From Ignavibacteriales bacterium (GTDB taxonomy: Bacteria > Bacteroidota > Ignavibacteria > Ignavibacteriales > SURF-24): a DNA stretch of 64,000 bases. Numbering within the stretch: position 1 is the first letter of the stretch; every line of letters begins with the position of its first letter. Of this stretch, positions 26,501 to 33,985 are shown piece by piece. The stretch lies in assembly GCA_026390815.1 (NCBI GenBank), contig JAPLFH010000024.1, positions 62,001 through 126,000 of the forward strand, written 5' to 3'. The notes beneath the pieces are model-generated. The model had not been told where the DNA came from. It made no database searches and was given only the letters and a program-made list of their open reading frames with translations. The translations under genes and the position numbers were made by a program.

Positions 26501-26983
26501 CAATTCATTTTCTTTCTCAAAGTTTCTGAACGGAAAAGATTCTTTAATAATTTCCCTATAATTTGTAAACGGACCAAGAGCGCGTATTTCATCAGTAACA
26601 CAATTTACAACATCTCTCCACTTTCCACCTTCGGCTGCCGAGACCCAGCTAAATTGAATGCGTCGGGAATCTATTCCAACAAATTCAAGCAGCTTGCGGA
26701 ATATTGCAAATCGTCTGCGTGCGTGGAAGTTACCGGCATTATAATGGCAATCGTTTGGGTGGCACCCACTAATCAGGACCCCGTCAGCCCCGTTCTCAAA
26801 TGCTTTTATGATAAATGAAAAATCAATTCGTCCAGTGCAGGGCAGACGTAGAACCCGAACATTTGATTCGTATTTTAATCTGCTTGTGCCGGCTAAATCT
26901 GCACCGGTATAAGTACACCACTGGCAGACAAAAGCGGCAACTTTGGGCTCGAATACTTCTTGATTATTTTCTGGTTTATTCAT
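26489..26983 (-). CDS. flxD: MvhD/FlxD-type iron-sulfur electron-transfer subunit
   Basis: This 164-aa member of the methyl-viologen-reducing hydrogenase delta family docks on HdrA and delivers electrons to it. The 2Fe-2S cysteines are in FVCQWCTYTGADLAG, RLPCTGRIDFSFI and SGCHPNDCHYNAGN. No hydrogenase large or small subunit is present in the window, so a flavin reductase (the FlxA-type gene) rather than H2 is the likely electron source. It lies between hdrA and the nuclease insertion. The symbol mvhD would be equally valid in a hydrogenase context. Confidence 0.9.
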   Translation of the reverse strand: MNKPENNQEVFEPKVAAFVCQWCTYTGADLAGTSRLKYESNVRVLRLPCTGRIDFSFIIKAFENGADGVLISGCHPNDCHYNAGNFHARRRFAIFRKLLEFVGIDSRRIQFSWVSAAEGGKWRDVVNCVTDEIRALGPFTNYREIIKESFPFRNFEKENELERG

Positions 26984-27061
26984 CAGTGTACCTGTTGTTA
27001 AATCCTAAATACTAATTTCTATTTACAAAACAATGTCAAAATATAAATTCTAATATCTAAA

Positions 27062-27167
27062 CACTAAATTCTAAACAAACTCAAAGCACCAATTTCTAAT
27101 CCCTAAACAAAACGTAAGCTCAAAACTCTTTTGAAATTTGATATTCGAATTTGTTTAGAGTTTAGGG
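27062..27167. repeat. Imperfect inverted repeat in the hdrA-mvhD gap
   Basis: Arms of 24 bases (27062-27085 and 27144-27167) match at 20 of 24 positions around a 58-base spacer. The surrounding 27000-27180 stretch is a degenerate run of CTAAAT/CTAAAC-like words. No gene is visible between the arms. It could be an empty relative of the repeat-bounded insertions at the other junctions. Confidence 0.5.
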
Positions 27168-27182
27168 TTTTTCATTTAGTAT

Positions 27183-29195
27183 TTAAACAAACATTGCATT
27201 AATTTCCGAGTAAACCTGCTCATCTGTAAATCCAGCAAGATCGAGAGATTTTGATCTGCAGATTGAAACGCATGTTCCGCAGCCCTGGCATTTGCCTTCA
27301 TTAACGTTGGCAACAATACGAATTACTTCGCCCACACGATTTTTAATTTCCTTTCTTGCAATGGCAGCGTAAGGACAAGCGATCATACAAAATTCGCAAT
27401 CAACACAAGTGGTTTCATTTACTCTTGCAACATAAGGCTCACGTTCAAGATCGAAAGAGCTGAATAATCCTAAAACTTTTGCCGCGGCGGCAGATGCTTG
27501 CGCAACTGCTTCAGGAATATCTTTAGGCGCCTGGCAAGCACCAGCCAAGAAAATTCCAGCACTGTTGGTTTCAACCGGACGAAGTTTAGGATGAGCTTCT
27601 GACAAGAAATGATATTGATCGTATCCAACACCAAGTTTTTGTGCAAGTGGAACAATGTCTTGTTGCGCAGCAACTGCCGTTGCAAGAACAACTAAGTCGG
27701 CGGCAATTTCCACTTGAGCACCACTCAAGGTATCGGCACCTTTAACAATAAGCTTATCACCTTCCTGCGAAATTTTGGATACTCTTCCGCGCAAATAAAT
27801 TGCGCCATCTTCTTCAATTGCACGACGGACAAACTCGTCATAATTTTTTCCAGCCGCGCGGATATCCATATAAAAAACAAATGCTTTTCCATTATGAACT
27901 TTATGCTTGTATAGCATCGTATGCTTCGCGGTATACATACAGCAAATCTTGCTGCAGTAACTAACACCTTTTGCCGCATCACGTGAACCAACGCATTGAA
28001 TAAACACAACTGTTTCCGGCACTTTCCCATCTGATGGTCTTTTTACTTCGCCAAAGGTTGGACCAGATGCGCTTACCAATCTTTCAAATTGAAGTCCGTC
28101 AATTACATCAGGATATTTTCCGTAACCATATTCACCGTAACCTTTAATCCCGCTAGGCGAGACACTTTCAGTCTTCTTGTTGATATTATAAAGATCGTAA
28201 CCAGTTGCAACTACTATAGCTCCTATTTGTTCTTTTATAAATTGATCAGTCTGATCCCACCTGATTGCTTTTGGTCCGCACATTTTTTCGCACAGTCCGC
28301 ATTTCCCCGTTTTGAAATGCGTGCAATGTTCAGCGTCTATTACGGGTTTGTTTGGAACAGCCTGAGGGAAAGGGACATAAATAGCTTTGCGCGTTCCGAG
28401 TCCTTCATTAAACTCGCTTGGAATTTTTTTGATAGGACATTTTTCCTGACAAATACCACAACCAGTACAGACCGAATTATCAACGTAGCTTGCTTTTCTT
28501 TTTATAGTAACTTCAAAATTTCCAATATAGCCGGCAACATTTTCAACTTCGCTGTAAGCATAAACTTTAATGTTCTTGTGAGTATTTGCGCTTACCATTT
28601 TTGGAGTTAAGATACATTGAGAACAATCGAGTGTTGGGAACGTTTCCGAAAGCTGAGCCATATGTCCGCCGATTGATGGCGATTTTTCCAGCAGAATTAC
28701 TTCCTGCCCGCCATCTGCAATGTCTAATGCAGCCTGAATGCCGGCAACTCCACCACCAATTACAAGCGCTCTTTTGGTTACTGGAATTCGGATTGGTTCA
28801 AGTGGAACATTGCGCTTAACTTTTTCAACCATAATGCGGATAAGGTCTAAAGCTTTTTCGGTCGCGGCAACTTTATCTTCGTGAACCCAGGAACAATGCT
28901 CGCGAATGTTTGCTATCTCGCAAAGGAATGGATTCATTCCAGCGGTTTCCACTGCGCGACGGAAAGTTTTTTCGTGCATCAACGGGCTGCAGCTTCCAAT
29001 AACAACTCCGCTAAGTTTATGCTGCTTGATTGCATCTTTTATAATCGTTTGTCCTGGATCTGAACAGATATATTTATAATCTGTAGCGAAGACAACATCG
29101 CGCAATAAGGCAGCTCTTTGTGCAACCGTTGGGCAATCAACAGTTCTTCCAATATTTTCGCCGCAGTGGCAAACGAAGACTCCAATTCGAGCCAT
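27183..29195 (-). CDS. hdrA: Heterodisulfide reductase subunit A-like FAD/4Fe-4S protein
   Basis: This 670-aa flavoprotein is the electron-distributing, potentially bifurcating subunit of Hdr complexes. It opens with RIGVFVCHCGENIG. FAD binding is at ALVIGGGVAGIQAALDIA (about 144-160). An internal cluster motif CTGCGICQEKCP lies at 243-254, and DCSQCILTPKM at 190-200 is the HdrA-typical Cys pair. The C-terminus has two ferredoxin-type motifs, CVDCEFCMIACP and CQGCGTCVSICRSKSL. Length fits stand-alone HdrA without fusions. The ATG at 29195 has AAGGAGA upstream. A lone HdrA with flx genes suggests NAD(P)H as donor and ferredoxin plus a disulfide as acceptors (inference). Confidence 0.93.
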   Translation of the reverse strand: MARIGVFVCHCGENIGRTVDCPTVAQRAALLRDVVFATDYKYICSDPGQTIIKDAIKQHKLSGVVIGSCSPLMHEKTFRRAVETAGMNPFLCEIANIREHCSWVHEDKVAATEKALDLIRIMVEKVKRNVPLEPIRIPVTKRALVIGGGVAGIQAALDIADGGQEVILLEKSPSIGGHMAQLSETFPTLDCSQCILTPKMVSANTHKNIKVYAYSEVENVAGYIGNFEVTIKRKASYVDNSVCTGCGICQEKCPIKKIPSEFNEGLGTRKAIYVPFPQAVPNKPVIDAEHCTHFKTGKCGLCEKMCGPKAIRWDQTDQFIKEQIGAIVVATGYDLYNINKKTESVSPSGIKGYGEYGYGKYPDVIDGLQFERLVSASGPTFGEVKRPSDGKVPETVVFIQCVGSRDAAKGVSYCSKICCMYTAKHTMLYKHKVHNGKAFVFYMDIRAAGKNYDEFVRRAIEEDGAIYLRGRVSKISQEGDKLIVKGADTLSGAQVEIAADLVVLATAVAAQQDIVPLAQKLGVGYDQYHFLSEAHPKLRPVETNSAGIFLAGACQAPKDIPEAVAQASAAAAKVLGLFSSFDLEREPYVARVNETTCVDCEFCMIACPYAAIARKEIKNRVGEVIRIVANVNEGKCQGCGTCVSICRSKSLDLAGFTDEQVYSEINAMFV

Positions 29196-29209
29196 TTAAT
29201 TCTCCTTGT

Positions 29210-29281
29210 GAGTTTAGAACGTAGAGTGTAGAACGAAGAATGAAATTTAATTCTTCGTTCTGCACCATGAGTTCTTAGCTC
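29210..29281. repeat. Long imperfect hairpin between hdrA and the ORF6N gene
   Basis: Two 32-base arms (29210-29241 and 29250-29281) match at 25 of 32 positions around an 8-base loop. The inner 11 pairs (GAACGAAGAAT with ATTCTTCGTTC) are perfect. It lies just upstream of the hdrA ribosome-binding site. No strong U-run follows, so a repeat or processing element is more likely than a terminator. Confidence 0.6.
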
Positions 29282-29333
29282 TAATCCTTATACTTTAAAA
29301 ACTTTATTCTGAATCAACAATTTTCTTTTTATT

Positions 29334-29840
29334 CTAGAAACCAATTCTGTTCCTTTCCGGTTCGGGCGGAGTCATTAATTCTTTTAGTATTTCAAATACT
29401 GTAGCAATTTGTTCATCGTGTTTAAAAATTCTGTGCTCTATTTCTTTTAGCTTGGATGCAAATTCTTTATTCGTATCTATCAGCCGTCTTAGACTTATAA
29501 AAGCACGCATAATTTCTATATTTACTTTTATTGCTTTAGAACTCCTTAAAATGCTTGAAAGCATAGCAACGCCTTGTTCGGTAAAAGCAAACGGAGTTGC
29601 GGGGCTGAATTTGTATTTCTTAAGGTTATCACAATTTGTGATAAGCTCATTCCATTCAATTTTATTTAATTGGAATAAAAAATCCGAAGGAAACCGACTT
29701 AGGTTTCTTCTTACAGATTGTTTTAATACGCGATTTTCAACTCCATAAAGCAAGGCAAGATCGAAATCAAGGATTACCTTTTCTGCTCGAATCAGATAAA
29801 TGATTTGGACAATATTTTCTTGCTTTAAAATTTGTTTCAT
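29334..29840 (-). CDS. ORF6N-domain DNA-binding protein
   Basis: This is a 168-aa protein with an ORF6N (KilA-N related) domain at about 10-100. Diagnostic segments are VILDFDLALLYGVENRVLKQ, NLSRFPSDFLFQL, and PFAFTEQGVAMLSSILRS. The C-terminal 60 residues are helical (REIEHRIFKHDEQIATVF-like coil). The domain is known from phages and as scattered single genes in bacterial chromosomes; DNA binding is presumed, target unknown. It lies between hdrB and hdrA, same strand, 42 bases after hdrB, with no functional link to electron transfer. Confidence 0.9.
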   Translation of the reverse strand: MKQILKQENIVQIIYLIRAEKVILDFDLALLYGVENRVLKQSVRRNLSRFPSDFLFQLNKIEWNELITNCDNLKKYKFSPATPFAFTEQGVAMLSSILRSSKAIKVNIEIMRAFISLRRLIDTNKEFASKLKEIEHRIFKHDEQIATVFEILKELMTPPEPERNRIGF

Positions 29841-29882
29841 CTTATTTAAGAATTTATTCCGAACACTTTCTATTTCTAAAAC

Positions 29883-30755
29883 TTAATTTAGATTGTATTT
29901 CTTGAGTACATCTATTGGACTTACAAAATGTGAATTCATTCCCAATTCTTTTGTCGGAATATCAATTGCGAGACCAAGCAATTGAGTAATGTAAAGAATC
30001 GGAAATTTAAAGTTCGTCCCATATTTTATATTAATCTGATCCTGCCGCATATCAAGATTAGCCTGACAGAGCGGACACGCAACTGCAATACAATCCGCCC
30101 CAACATTTTGTGCAGAAGTAAGAATTTTTTTAACAAGGTCCAACACAATTCCTTTCATTGGAATTGCATGGCTGCCTCCGCAGCATTCGGTTTTGCATGA
30201 CCATTCAACCGGGGTTCCACCCAAAGCAGAAATTAATTCATCCATAGAAGTTGGATCTTCTTCATCATCAAACTGTAAAATTTTTCCAGGACGAACAAGC
30301 AGACAACCATAGTAACTTGCAACCTTTAAATCTTTTAATGGTTTTTTAACTGCAGCTTTTACTTTATCCAATCCATAAACATCTTTAAAAAACTCCAGGA
30401 TATTAATAATTCTTAAATCTTTCTCGGCTGTTTCACCTATGATAAAGTTCATTCTTTCTTTCATACTGCTAGAATGATGAACTTCATAATCCGCAACTTT
30501 TAATCTATTATAGCAGGCGGCGCAAGGAGCAATGATGTTTTCGAGTCCCTGTTTGGAAGCATTAACAATGTTTGCATATGGAAGTGCAACCCCAAGTTCT
30601 TCTTTTGTTGTGTGGGCGGGAGTGGCGCCGCAGCAATTCCAATCTTCAACTTCTTCAAGTTGAATGTTGAACGCATTGCAAACTGCACGCATAGACATAC
30701 CATATTCTTTTGCTGTTGCGTGGGCAGAACAACCAGGGTAATATCCAAAACTCAT
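29883..30755 (-). CDS. hdrB: Heterodisulfide reductase subunit B-like protein
   Basis: This is a 290-aa catalytic subunit type with two CCG domains that hold non-cubane 4Fe-4S clusters. First motif: YYPGCSAHATAKEYG, WNCCGATPAHT and APCAACYNRL. Second motif: YYGCLLVRPGKI, KTECCGGSHAIPM and VACPLCQANLDMRQ. Both are complete, so the protein should bind both clusters and reduce a disulfide (perhaps DsrC-like or another thiol carrier, inference). The ATG at 30755 has AAAGGAG upstream. The upstream four-helix-bundle frame runs 101 bases into this gene. Confidence 0.93.
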   Translation of the reverse strand: MSFGYYPGCSAHATAKEYGMSMRAVCNAFNIQLEEVEDWNCCGATPAHTTKEELGVALPYANIVNASKQGLENIIAPCAACYNRLKVADYEVHHSSSMKERMNFIIGETAEKDLRIINILEFFKDVYGLDKVKAAVKKPLKDLKVASYYGCLLVRPGKILQFDDEEDPTSMDELISALGGTPVEWSCKTECCGGSHAIPMKGIVLDLVKKILTSAQNVGADCIAVACPLCQANLDMRQDQINIKYGTNFKFPILYITQLLGLAIDIPTKELGMNSHFVSPIDVLKKYNLN

Positions 30756-31197
30756 TTATAATCTCCTTTGTTCTTAAGAACTCAGAACACAGAAAACAGA
30801 ATTTTTTTAACGTCTGTTTTTTATATTCCGAATTTTGAATTCTATCTACTTGAATTTTATTCGAATATGAAGCAAGTAGTTTACTTACTTCTTCGATTAA
30901 CACTTCTAACTCAACCGAGAAACCGTAATTTAAATCGTTAGCAAGTATAAGGTAATACCGGCACTCTTCCACAGAACCTTGTGCTATATTCAGAAAACGA
31001 ATTTTATCTTGTTTACCAAATTTTTTAAATCCGTCTGCAATATTTGCCGCAATAGATATAGCTGCTCTACGAAACTGAGAAGTCAGACCATAGACGTCAC
31101 TTTTTGGAAAATTATCTGTAAGCTTATAAACACCAACAACAAACGCATGTGCTTTTTGCCAAACTATCAATTCTTTAAAATTCTTTGCTCCGTTCAT
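30655..31197 (-). CDS. Four-helix-bundle protein (23S rRNA intervening-sequence family), probably with lost stop
   Basis: The first 115 or so residues match the S23/four-helix-bundle family: FKELIVWQKAHAFVVGVYKL, PKSDVYGLTSQFRRAAISIA, NIADGFKKFGKQDKIRFLNI and SVEECRYYLILANDL. These genes occur inside 23S intervening sequences and as scattered single genes, and related proteins assist diversity-generating retroelements. Function is unknown. The frame then runs through its flanking repeat (QNSEYKKQTLKKF) and 101 bases into hdrB, giving a C-terminus with no family resemblance. The natural end is expected near 30840. It sits between hdrC and hdrB on the same strand. Confidence 0.82.
   Translation of the reverse strand: MNGAKNFKELIVWQKAHAFVVGVYKLTDNFPKSDVYGLTSQFRRAAISIAANIADGFKKFGKQDKIRFLNIAQGSVEECRYYLILANDLNYGFSVELEVLIEEVSKLLASYSNKIQVDRIQNSEYKKQTLKKFCFLCSEFLRTKEIINEFWILPWLFCPRNSKRIWYVYACSLQCVQHST
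30785..30803 (-). repeat. Left arm of inverted repeat flanking the four-helix-bundle gene
   Basis: The minus strand reads AATTCTGTTTTCTGTGTTC, matching the plus-strand arm at 31202-31220 at 18 of 19 positions, with 15 identical bases in a row. The element is A/C- or T/G-simple but the match exceeds its background. It lies directly before the hdrB ribosome-binding site and inside the run-on frame of the four-helix-bundle gene. Confidence 0.6.
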
Positions 31198-31201
31198 ACT
31201 T

Positions 31202-31220
31202 AATTCTGTTTTCTGTATTC
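31202..31220 (+). repeat. Right arm of inverted repeat flanking the four-helix-bundle gene
   Basis: AATTCTGTTTTCTGTATTC starts 5 bases beyond the ATG of the four-helix-bundle gene. The partner is at 30785-30803 on the opposite strand. The pair encloses the whole conserved part of that gene, 436 bases end to end. Confidence 0.6.
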
Positions 31221-31239
31221 AGTCTTCTGTTTTCTTTTT

Positions 31240-31821
31240 CTAGTGTTTATTCTTTTCAGAATGTTCTTTTGGTTCAAAATATTCTGATCTATCGAAAATA
31301 TTCTTAATTCTTTTTCTGTTTTTAATTGTTGTTGGAAAGAACGGAAGCTTTTGATTTAATAGCATTGTTGGTCCTAGTTCTGCATCGGTAAATGGTGTAA
31401 GTGTTTTTATCTTGTAACCAACCATCATCCCAAGTTCAAAAGATTTTCCATTCGCTTTAATCGGCGCAAGGAATGCTTCCGCAAATGCAGGGACTTCCTT
31501 TACCGGAGGTTCTATTCCATTCTTCTTTGCCGATATTCTAATCGATTCCATTATTTTTACTACATCAATTTCCATTGGGCACCTTGATGAACAGGTGATA
31601 CAGCTTGCGCAAAGGTATGGAGTCTTTGATTTGTAAACTATTTCTTTTTGCCCAAGTTGAATTAGCCGGATTAACCGGGTTGGTGATTCATCAATAAAAG
31701 ATGAAACTGTGCATCCGGCGGAGCATTTACCGCATTGATAACAATCGTATACATTTATTCCAGAACAACTATGTATTTCTTTGGCAAAGGCATCAACTGA
31801 GTTGTCAAGTTTGATTTGCAT
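31240..31821 (-). CDS. hdrC: Heterodisulfide reductase subunit C-like ferredoxin protein
   Basis: This 193-aa iron-sulfur subunit connects HdrA to HdrB. Two 4Fe-4S motifs are seen: CYQCGKCSAGCTVSS (about 27-41) and CASCITCSSRCPMEIDV (about 72-88). The helical C-terminus (about 100-193) is typical of HdrC. It is the first gene of the minus-strand hdr-flx operon, so the promoter should lie in the 503-base gap above 31821. The following gene is the inserted four-helix-bundle gene, then hdrB. Confidence 0.92.
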   Translation of the reverse strand: MQIKLDNSVDAFAKEIHSCSGINVYDCYQCGKCSAGCTVSSFIDESPTRLIRLIQLGQKEIVYKSKTPYLCASCITCSSRCPMEIDVVKIMESIRISAKKNGIEPPVKEVPAFAEAFLAPIKANGKSFELGMMVGYKIKTLTPFTDAELGPTMLLNQKLPFFPTTIKNRKRIKNIFDRSEYFEPKEHSEKNKH

Positions 31822-32324
31822 TTGAACACCTGCAGATTATAGTTTTAGTTTACCGCAATTAGACGCGGCATAAAGCAAAGTCAAATTATTTGCCACGAAA
31901 AATAAGGTGAAAACATCTGAATAGAAAGAATTTTCTGATTAAAACAATAAGTGAGAGCGGCTTTTTCTCATCCTTGGTTAGAAAGTTTATTCTTTTTGAG
32001 AAGTAAAAACGAAAAAGAGGAATCCAGACTAACATAATAATTGGTGAAGCAAATCTTTGCGTTAAATTTAACAAGGCAATTTTGAAATCCGGGGTAATCT
32101 ATTTTAACAATGGATAATTGAGTTTGGAAATTTCAACTTCTACAGAATTTATGGGAACAATTCCAACTGTTCGGAAATAAAAGGTAAGACATATAAAAGT
32201 ATGGGTCACTTAGAAAATAGTTATCAGGATTAGCTTTGATTTATAACCAATGAGTTTTGAATTCTTGATGGTTTCCCCTAATTTTGAAGGCAAATTTATA
32301 ATTAAAATCTATTAAGGAGAATAA
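31822..32324. other. Intergenic region between divergent hdrC and the FKBP gene
   Basis: These 503 bases should hold the promoters for the hdr-flx operon (minus) and the FKBP gene (plus). I see no convincing coding sequence; a 62-codon minus frame at 31886-32074 is rich in Phe/Lys/Leu, lacks a ribosome-binding site and matches nothing I know. An AAGGAG at 32313-32318 belongs to the FKBP gene. No RNA gene or clear operator was recognised. Confidence 0.5.
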
Positions 32325-33032
32325 ATGAAATATCGATTAGTTCTTGTCTTTGCACTTTTGTGTTTTGGAGTATCTGCCTGCCAGCAAGGTGAAGTAAAAA
32401 AATCTGATTTGAAAACACAGAAAGATAGCGTGAGTTATTCAATTGGAATTAGCATTGGAAAAAGTTTAAAGAAAGATGCTATTGAAACAGAACCAGCAGT
32501 TCTCTTGCAGGGTATTAAAGATGCCGTTGCAAAAGACAGTCTTTATTTATTAACAGATGCAGAAATGCAAAAAACAATGATGAATCTTCAATCATTAATG
32601 ATGAAAAAACAGATGGAAAAAATGAAAGCAGAAGGTGATAAGAATAAAAAAGAAGGTGATGAATTCCTTGCAAAGAACGGAAAAGAGCAAGGCGTAATAA
32701 CATTACCAAGCGGTTTACAATACAAAGTTCTTCAAACCGGAACAGGTGTACAACCTAAACTTACGGATAAAGTATCCTGCAATTACAAAGGCACTTTATT
32801 AAATGGAACCGAGTTCGACAACTCGATTAAAAGAGGGAAGCCGGCTATATTTGAATGTGGTAAGGTTATTAAAGGATGGACCGAAGCACTTCAAATGATG
32901 CATGTGGGTGATAAGTGGCAATTGTTTATTCCTGGTGCTTTAGCTTATGGCGAACAAGGTGCGGGACAAGGACAGATTCCACCAAATGCTACTTTGATTT
33001 TTGAAGTTGAACTTTTAGGGATTGAAAAATAA
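32325..33032 (+). CDS. FKBP-type peptidyl-prolyl cis-trans isomerase, lipoprotein (Mip/FkpA-like)
   Basis: This 235-aa folding catalyst is exported as a lipoprotein (VSACQQG, Cys19). An FKBP_N dimerisation domain with a long helix occupies about 25-120 (SYSIGISIGKSL, then ADAEMQKTMMNLQSLMMKK-like). The FKBP domain follows at about 125-235 (LPSGLQYKVLQTGTG, VSCNYKGTLLNGTEFDNS, GWTEALQMMHVGDKWQLFIP, PPNATLIFEVELLGI). Conserved active-site aromatic and Asp residues appear present. It has a strong AAGGAG ribosome-binding site and is followed by a long hairpin. Confidence 0.93.
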   Translation: MKYRLVLVFALLCFGVSACQQGEVKKSDLKTQKDSVSYSIGISIGKSLKKDAIETEPAVLLQGIKDAVAKDSLYLLTDAEMQKTMMNLQSLMMKKQMEKMKAEGDKNKKEGDEFLAKNGKEQGVITLPSGLQYKVLQTGTGVQPKLTDKVSCNYKGTLLNGTEFDNSIKRGKPAIFECGKVIKGWTEALQMMHVGDKWQLFIPGALAYGEQGAGQGQIPPNATLIFEVELLGIEK

Positions 33033-33038
33033 CCTAAA

Positions 33039-33070
33039 GACCTTCAAGGTTCTTCAAAACCTTGAAGGTC
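33039..33070 (+). terminator. Perfect 13-bp hairpin after the FKBP gene
   Basis: GACCTTCAAGGTT (33039-33051) and AACCTTGAAGGTC (33058-33070) enclose a 6-base loop, starting 7 bases after the stop codon. The following CTTCTTAAAA is only weakly U-rich, so termination may be partial. Hairpins of this exact type are dispersed in Bacteroidota genomes (family knowledge), so it may be a repeat element as well. Confidence 0.6.
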
Positions 33071-33076
33071 CTTCTT

Positions 33077-33104
33077 AAAATCTATTCCTCAAACATTTTT
33101 CTAA
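33077..33104 (+). repeat. 28-bp direct repeat, copy 1 (duplicate of the asparaginase gene 3' end)
   Basis: Starting AAAATCTATTCCTCAAAC and ending TTTTTCTAA, this segment is identical over 28 bases to 33986-34013. The second copy includes the last 23 bases and the stop codon of the asparaginase gene. The two copies bracket the HEPN/MNT pair. Confidence 0.9.
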
Positions 33105-33215
33105 AATAACCGACTTATTAAAACCCGACAGTATAATTTGGGCATCTAGTTTAATTTGAGAAATAGGAAAAAATCCGTTAATTTAAATCAGCAATTTTGA
33201 AATACAAAAAATAAA

Positions 33216-33617
33216 ATGACAGATAAAATTCGTGGAAGAATTGGGTACTGGTTAGACTTAGCGGAATATGATTTAATTACTGCTGAATCGATGTTAAAGT
33301 CAAAGCGGTACCTTTATGTTGGGTTTATGTGTCACCAGGTTGTTGAAAAAAGTATTAAAGCATTTCACTGGTTTATTCAAAAACAAGAACCTCCGTATAC
33401 GCACAACTTAAACATTCTCTCCTCTAAATCAGGGCTTGATAAAATAAGCGGCTTTAAGAATGAGTTATTACTCGAAGAACTTATGCCGTTAAATATTAAA
33501 GCTCGTTATCCTGATGATAAAACAAGTCTTTTAAAGGAGTTAAATTACAACCGATGCCGGTCTTTACTAAAACAAACCAAAGAGTTTTACGATTGGATAA
33601 AAAAGTTGTTAAAATAG
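33216..33617 (+). CDS. HEPN-domain protein of the second HEPN/MNT pair
   Basis: This is a 133-aa helical HEPN protein (PF05168-like). Supporting segments are LDLAEYDLITAESMLKSKRY, YVGFMCHQVVEKSIKAFHW, the YTHNLNILSS motif and the late IKARYPDDKTSLLKE region. As in the first pair, I see no Rx4-6H motif. It overlaps the downstream MNT gene by 64 bases, so the two are surely co-translated. It lies inside an 881-bp segment between perfect 28-bp direct repeats, suggesting acquisition as a unit. Confidence 0.87.
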   Translation: MTDKIRGRIGYWLDLAEYDLITAESMLKSKRYLYVGFMCHQVVEKSIKAFHWFIQKQEPPYTHNLNILSSKSGLDKISGFKNELLLEELMPLNIKARYPDDKTSLLKELNYNRCRSLLKQTKEFYDWIKKLLK

Positions 33618-33898
33618 CACAAGAATTTTCTCGAATAGTTGTTGAAAATCTTGAGGTTCGATTTGTAATACTTTTTGGCTCTTTTGCCAAGGGAACACAA
33701 AAGGAAGAGAGTGATATAGACATTGCTGTTGTTGTTGAAAAAGCAAATGGCAAATATTTGGATATAAGTACGCTGCTTTTCCATTTAGTGAAAAAAGTGG
33801 ATTTAAGAATTGAACCGTTATTGATTGAGATTGAAAATGACAAGAGTGGTTTTCTTGAAAGTTTATTAAAGAGTGGAAAAATTATTTATAAAAATTAA
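33554..33898 (+). CDS. MNT-type nucleotidyltransferase of the second HEPN/MNT pair
   Basis: This 114-aa minimal nucleotidyltransferase has the catalytic motif ILFGSFAKGTQKEESDIDIA (Gly-Ser plus Asp-x-Asp) at about 38-57 and a late RIEPLLIEIEND with a third candidate acidic residue. Its start overlaps the HEPN gene by 64 bases; a later start would shorten the overlap, but no better ribosome-binding site is obvious. Order is HEPN then MNT, the reverse of the gyrase-locus pair. It probably acts as antitoxin or modifier of its HEPN partner (family inference). Confidence 0.87.
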   Translation: MPVFTKTNQRVLRLDKKVVKIAQEFSRIVVENLEVRFVILFGSFAKGTQKEESDIDIAVVVEKANGKYLDISTLLFHLVKKVDLRIEPLLIEIENDKSGFLESLLKSGKIIYKN

Positions 33899-33985
33899 AA
33901 AAAATTGTCTTGTCTCTTTTCCTTTTCCTGATTAAGATGATAAATATTTGCAAGTATGATCTCTTGTTTATTATAAAGCGAATTG

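Noticed and set aside
27980-27995. CACGTGAA word inside hdrA as a third parS site
   Set aside because: Only half of the palindrome is present (TCACGTGAACC), so it does not match the parS core.
28089-28610. 173-codon plus-strand frame opposite hdrA
   Set aside because: Fully antisense to conserved hdrA codons; Phe/Ser-rich and without motifs.
31886-32074. 62-codon minus-strand frame in the hdrC-FKBP gap
   Set aside because: No ribosome-binding site, composition skewed to Phe/Lys/Leu, and no recognisable family.
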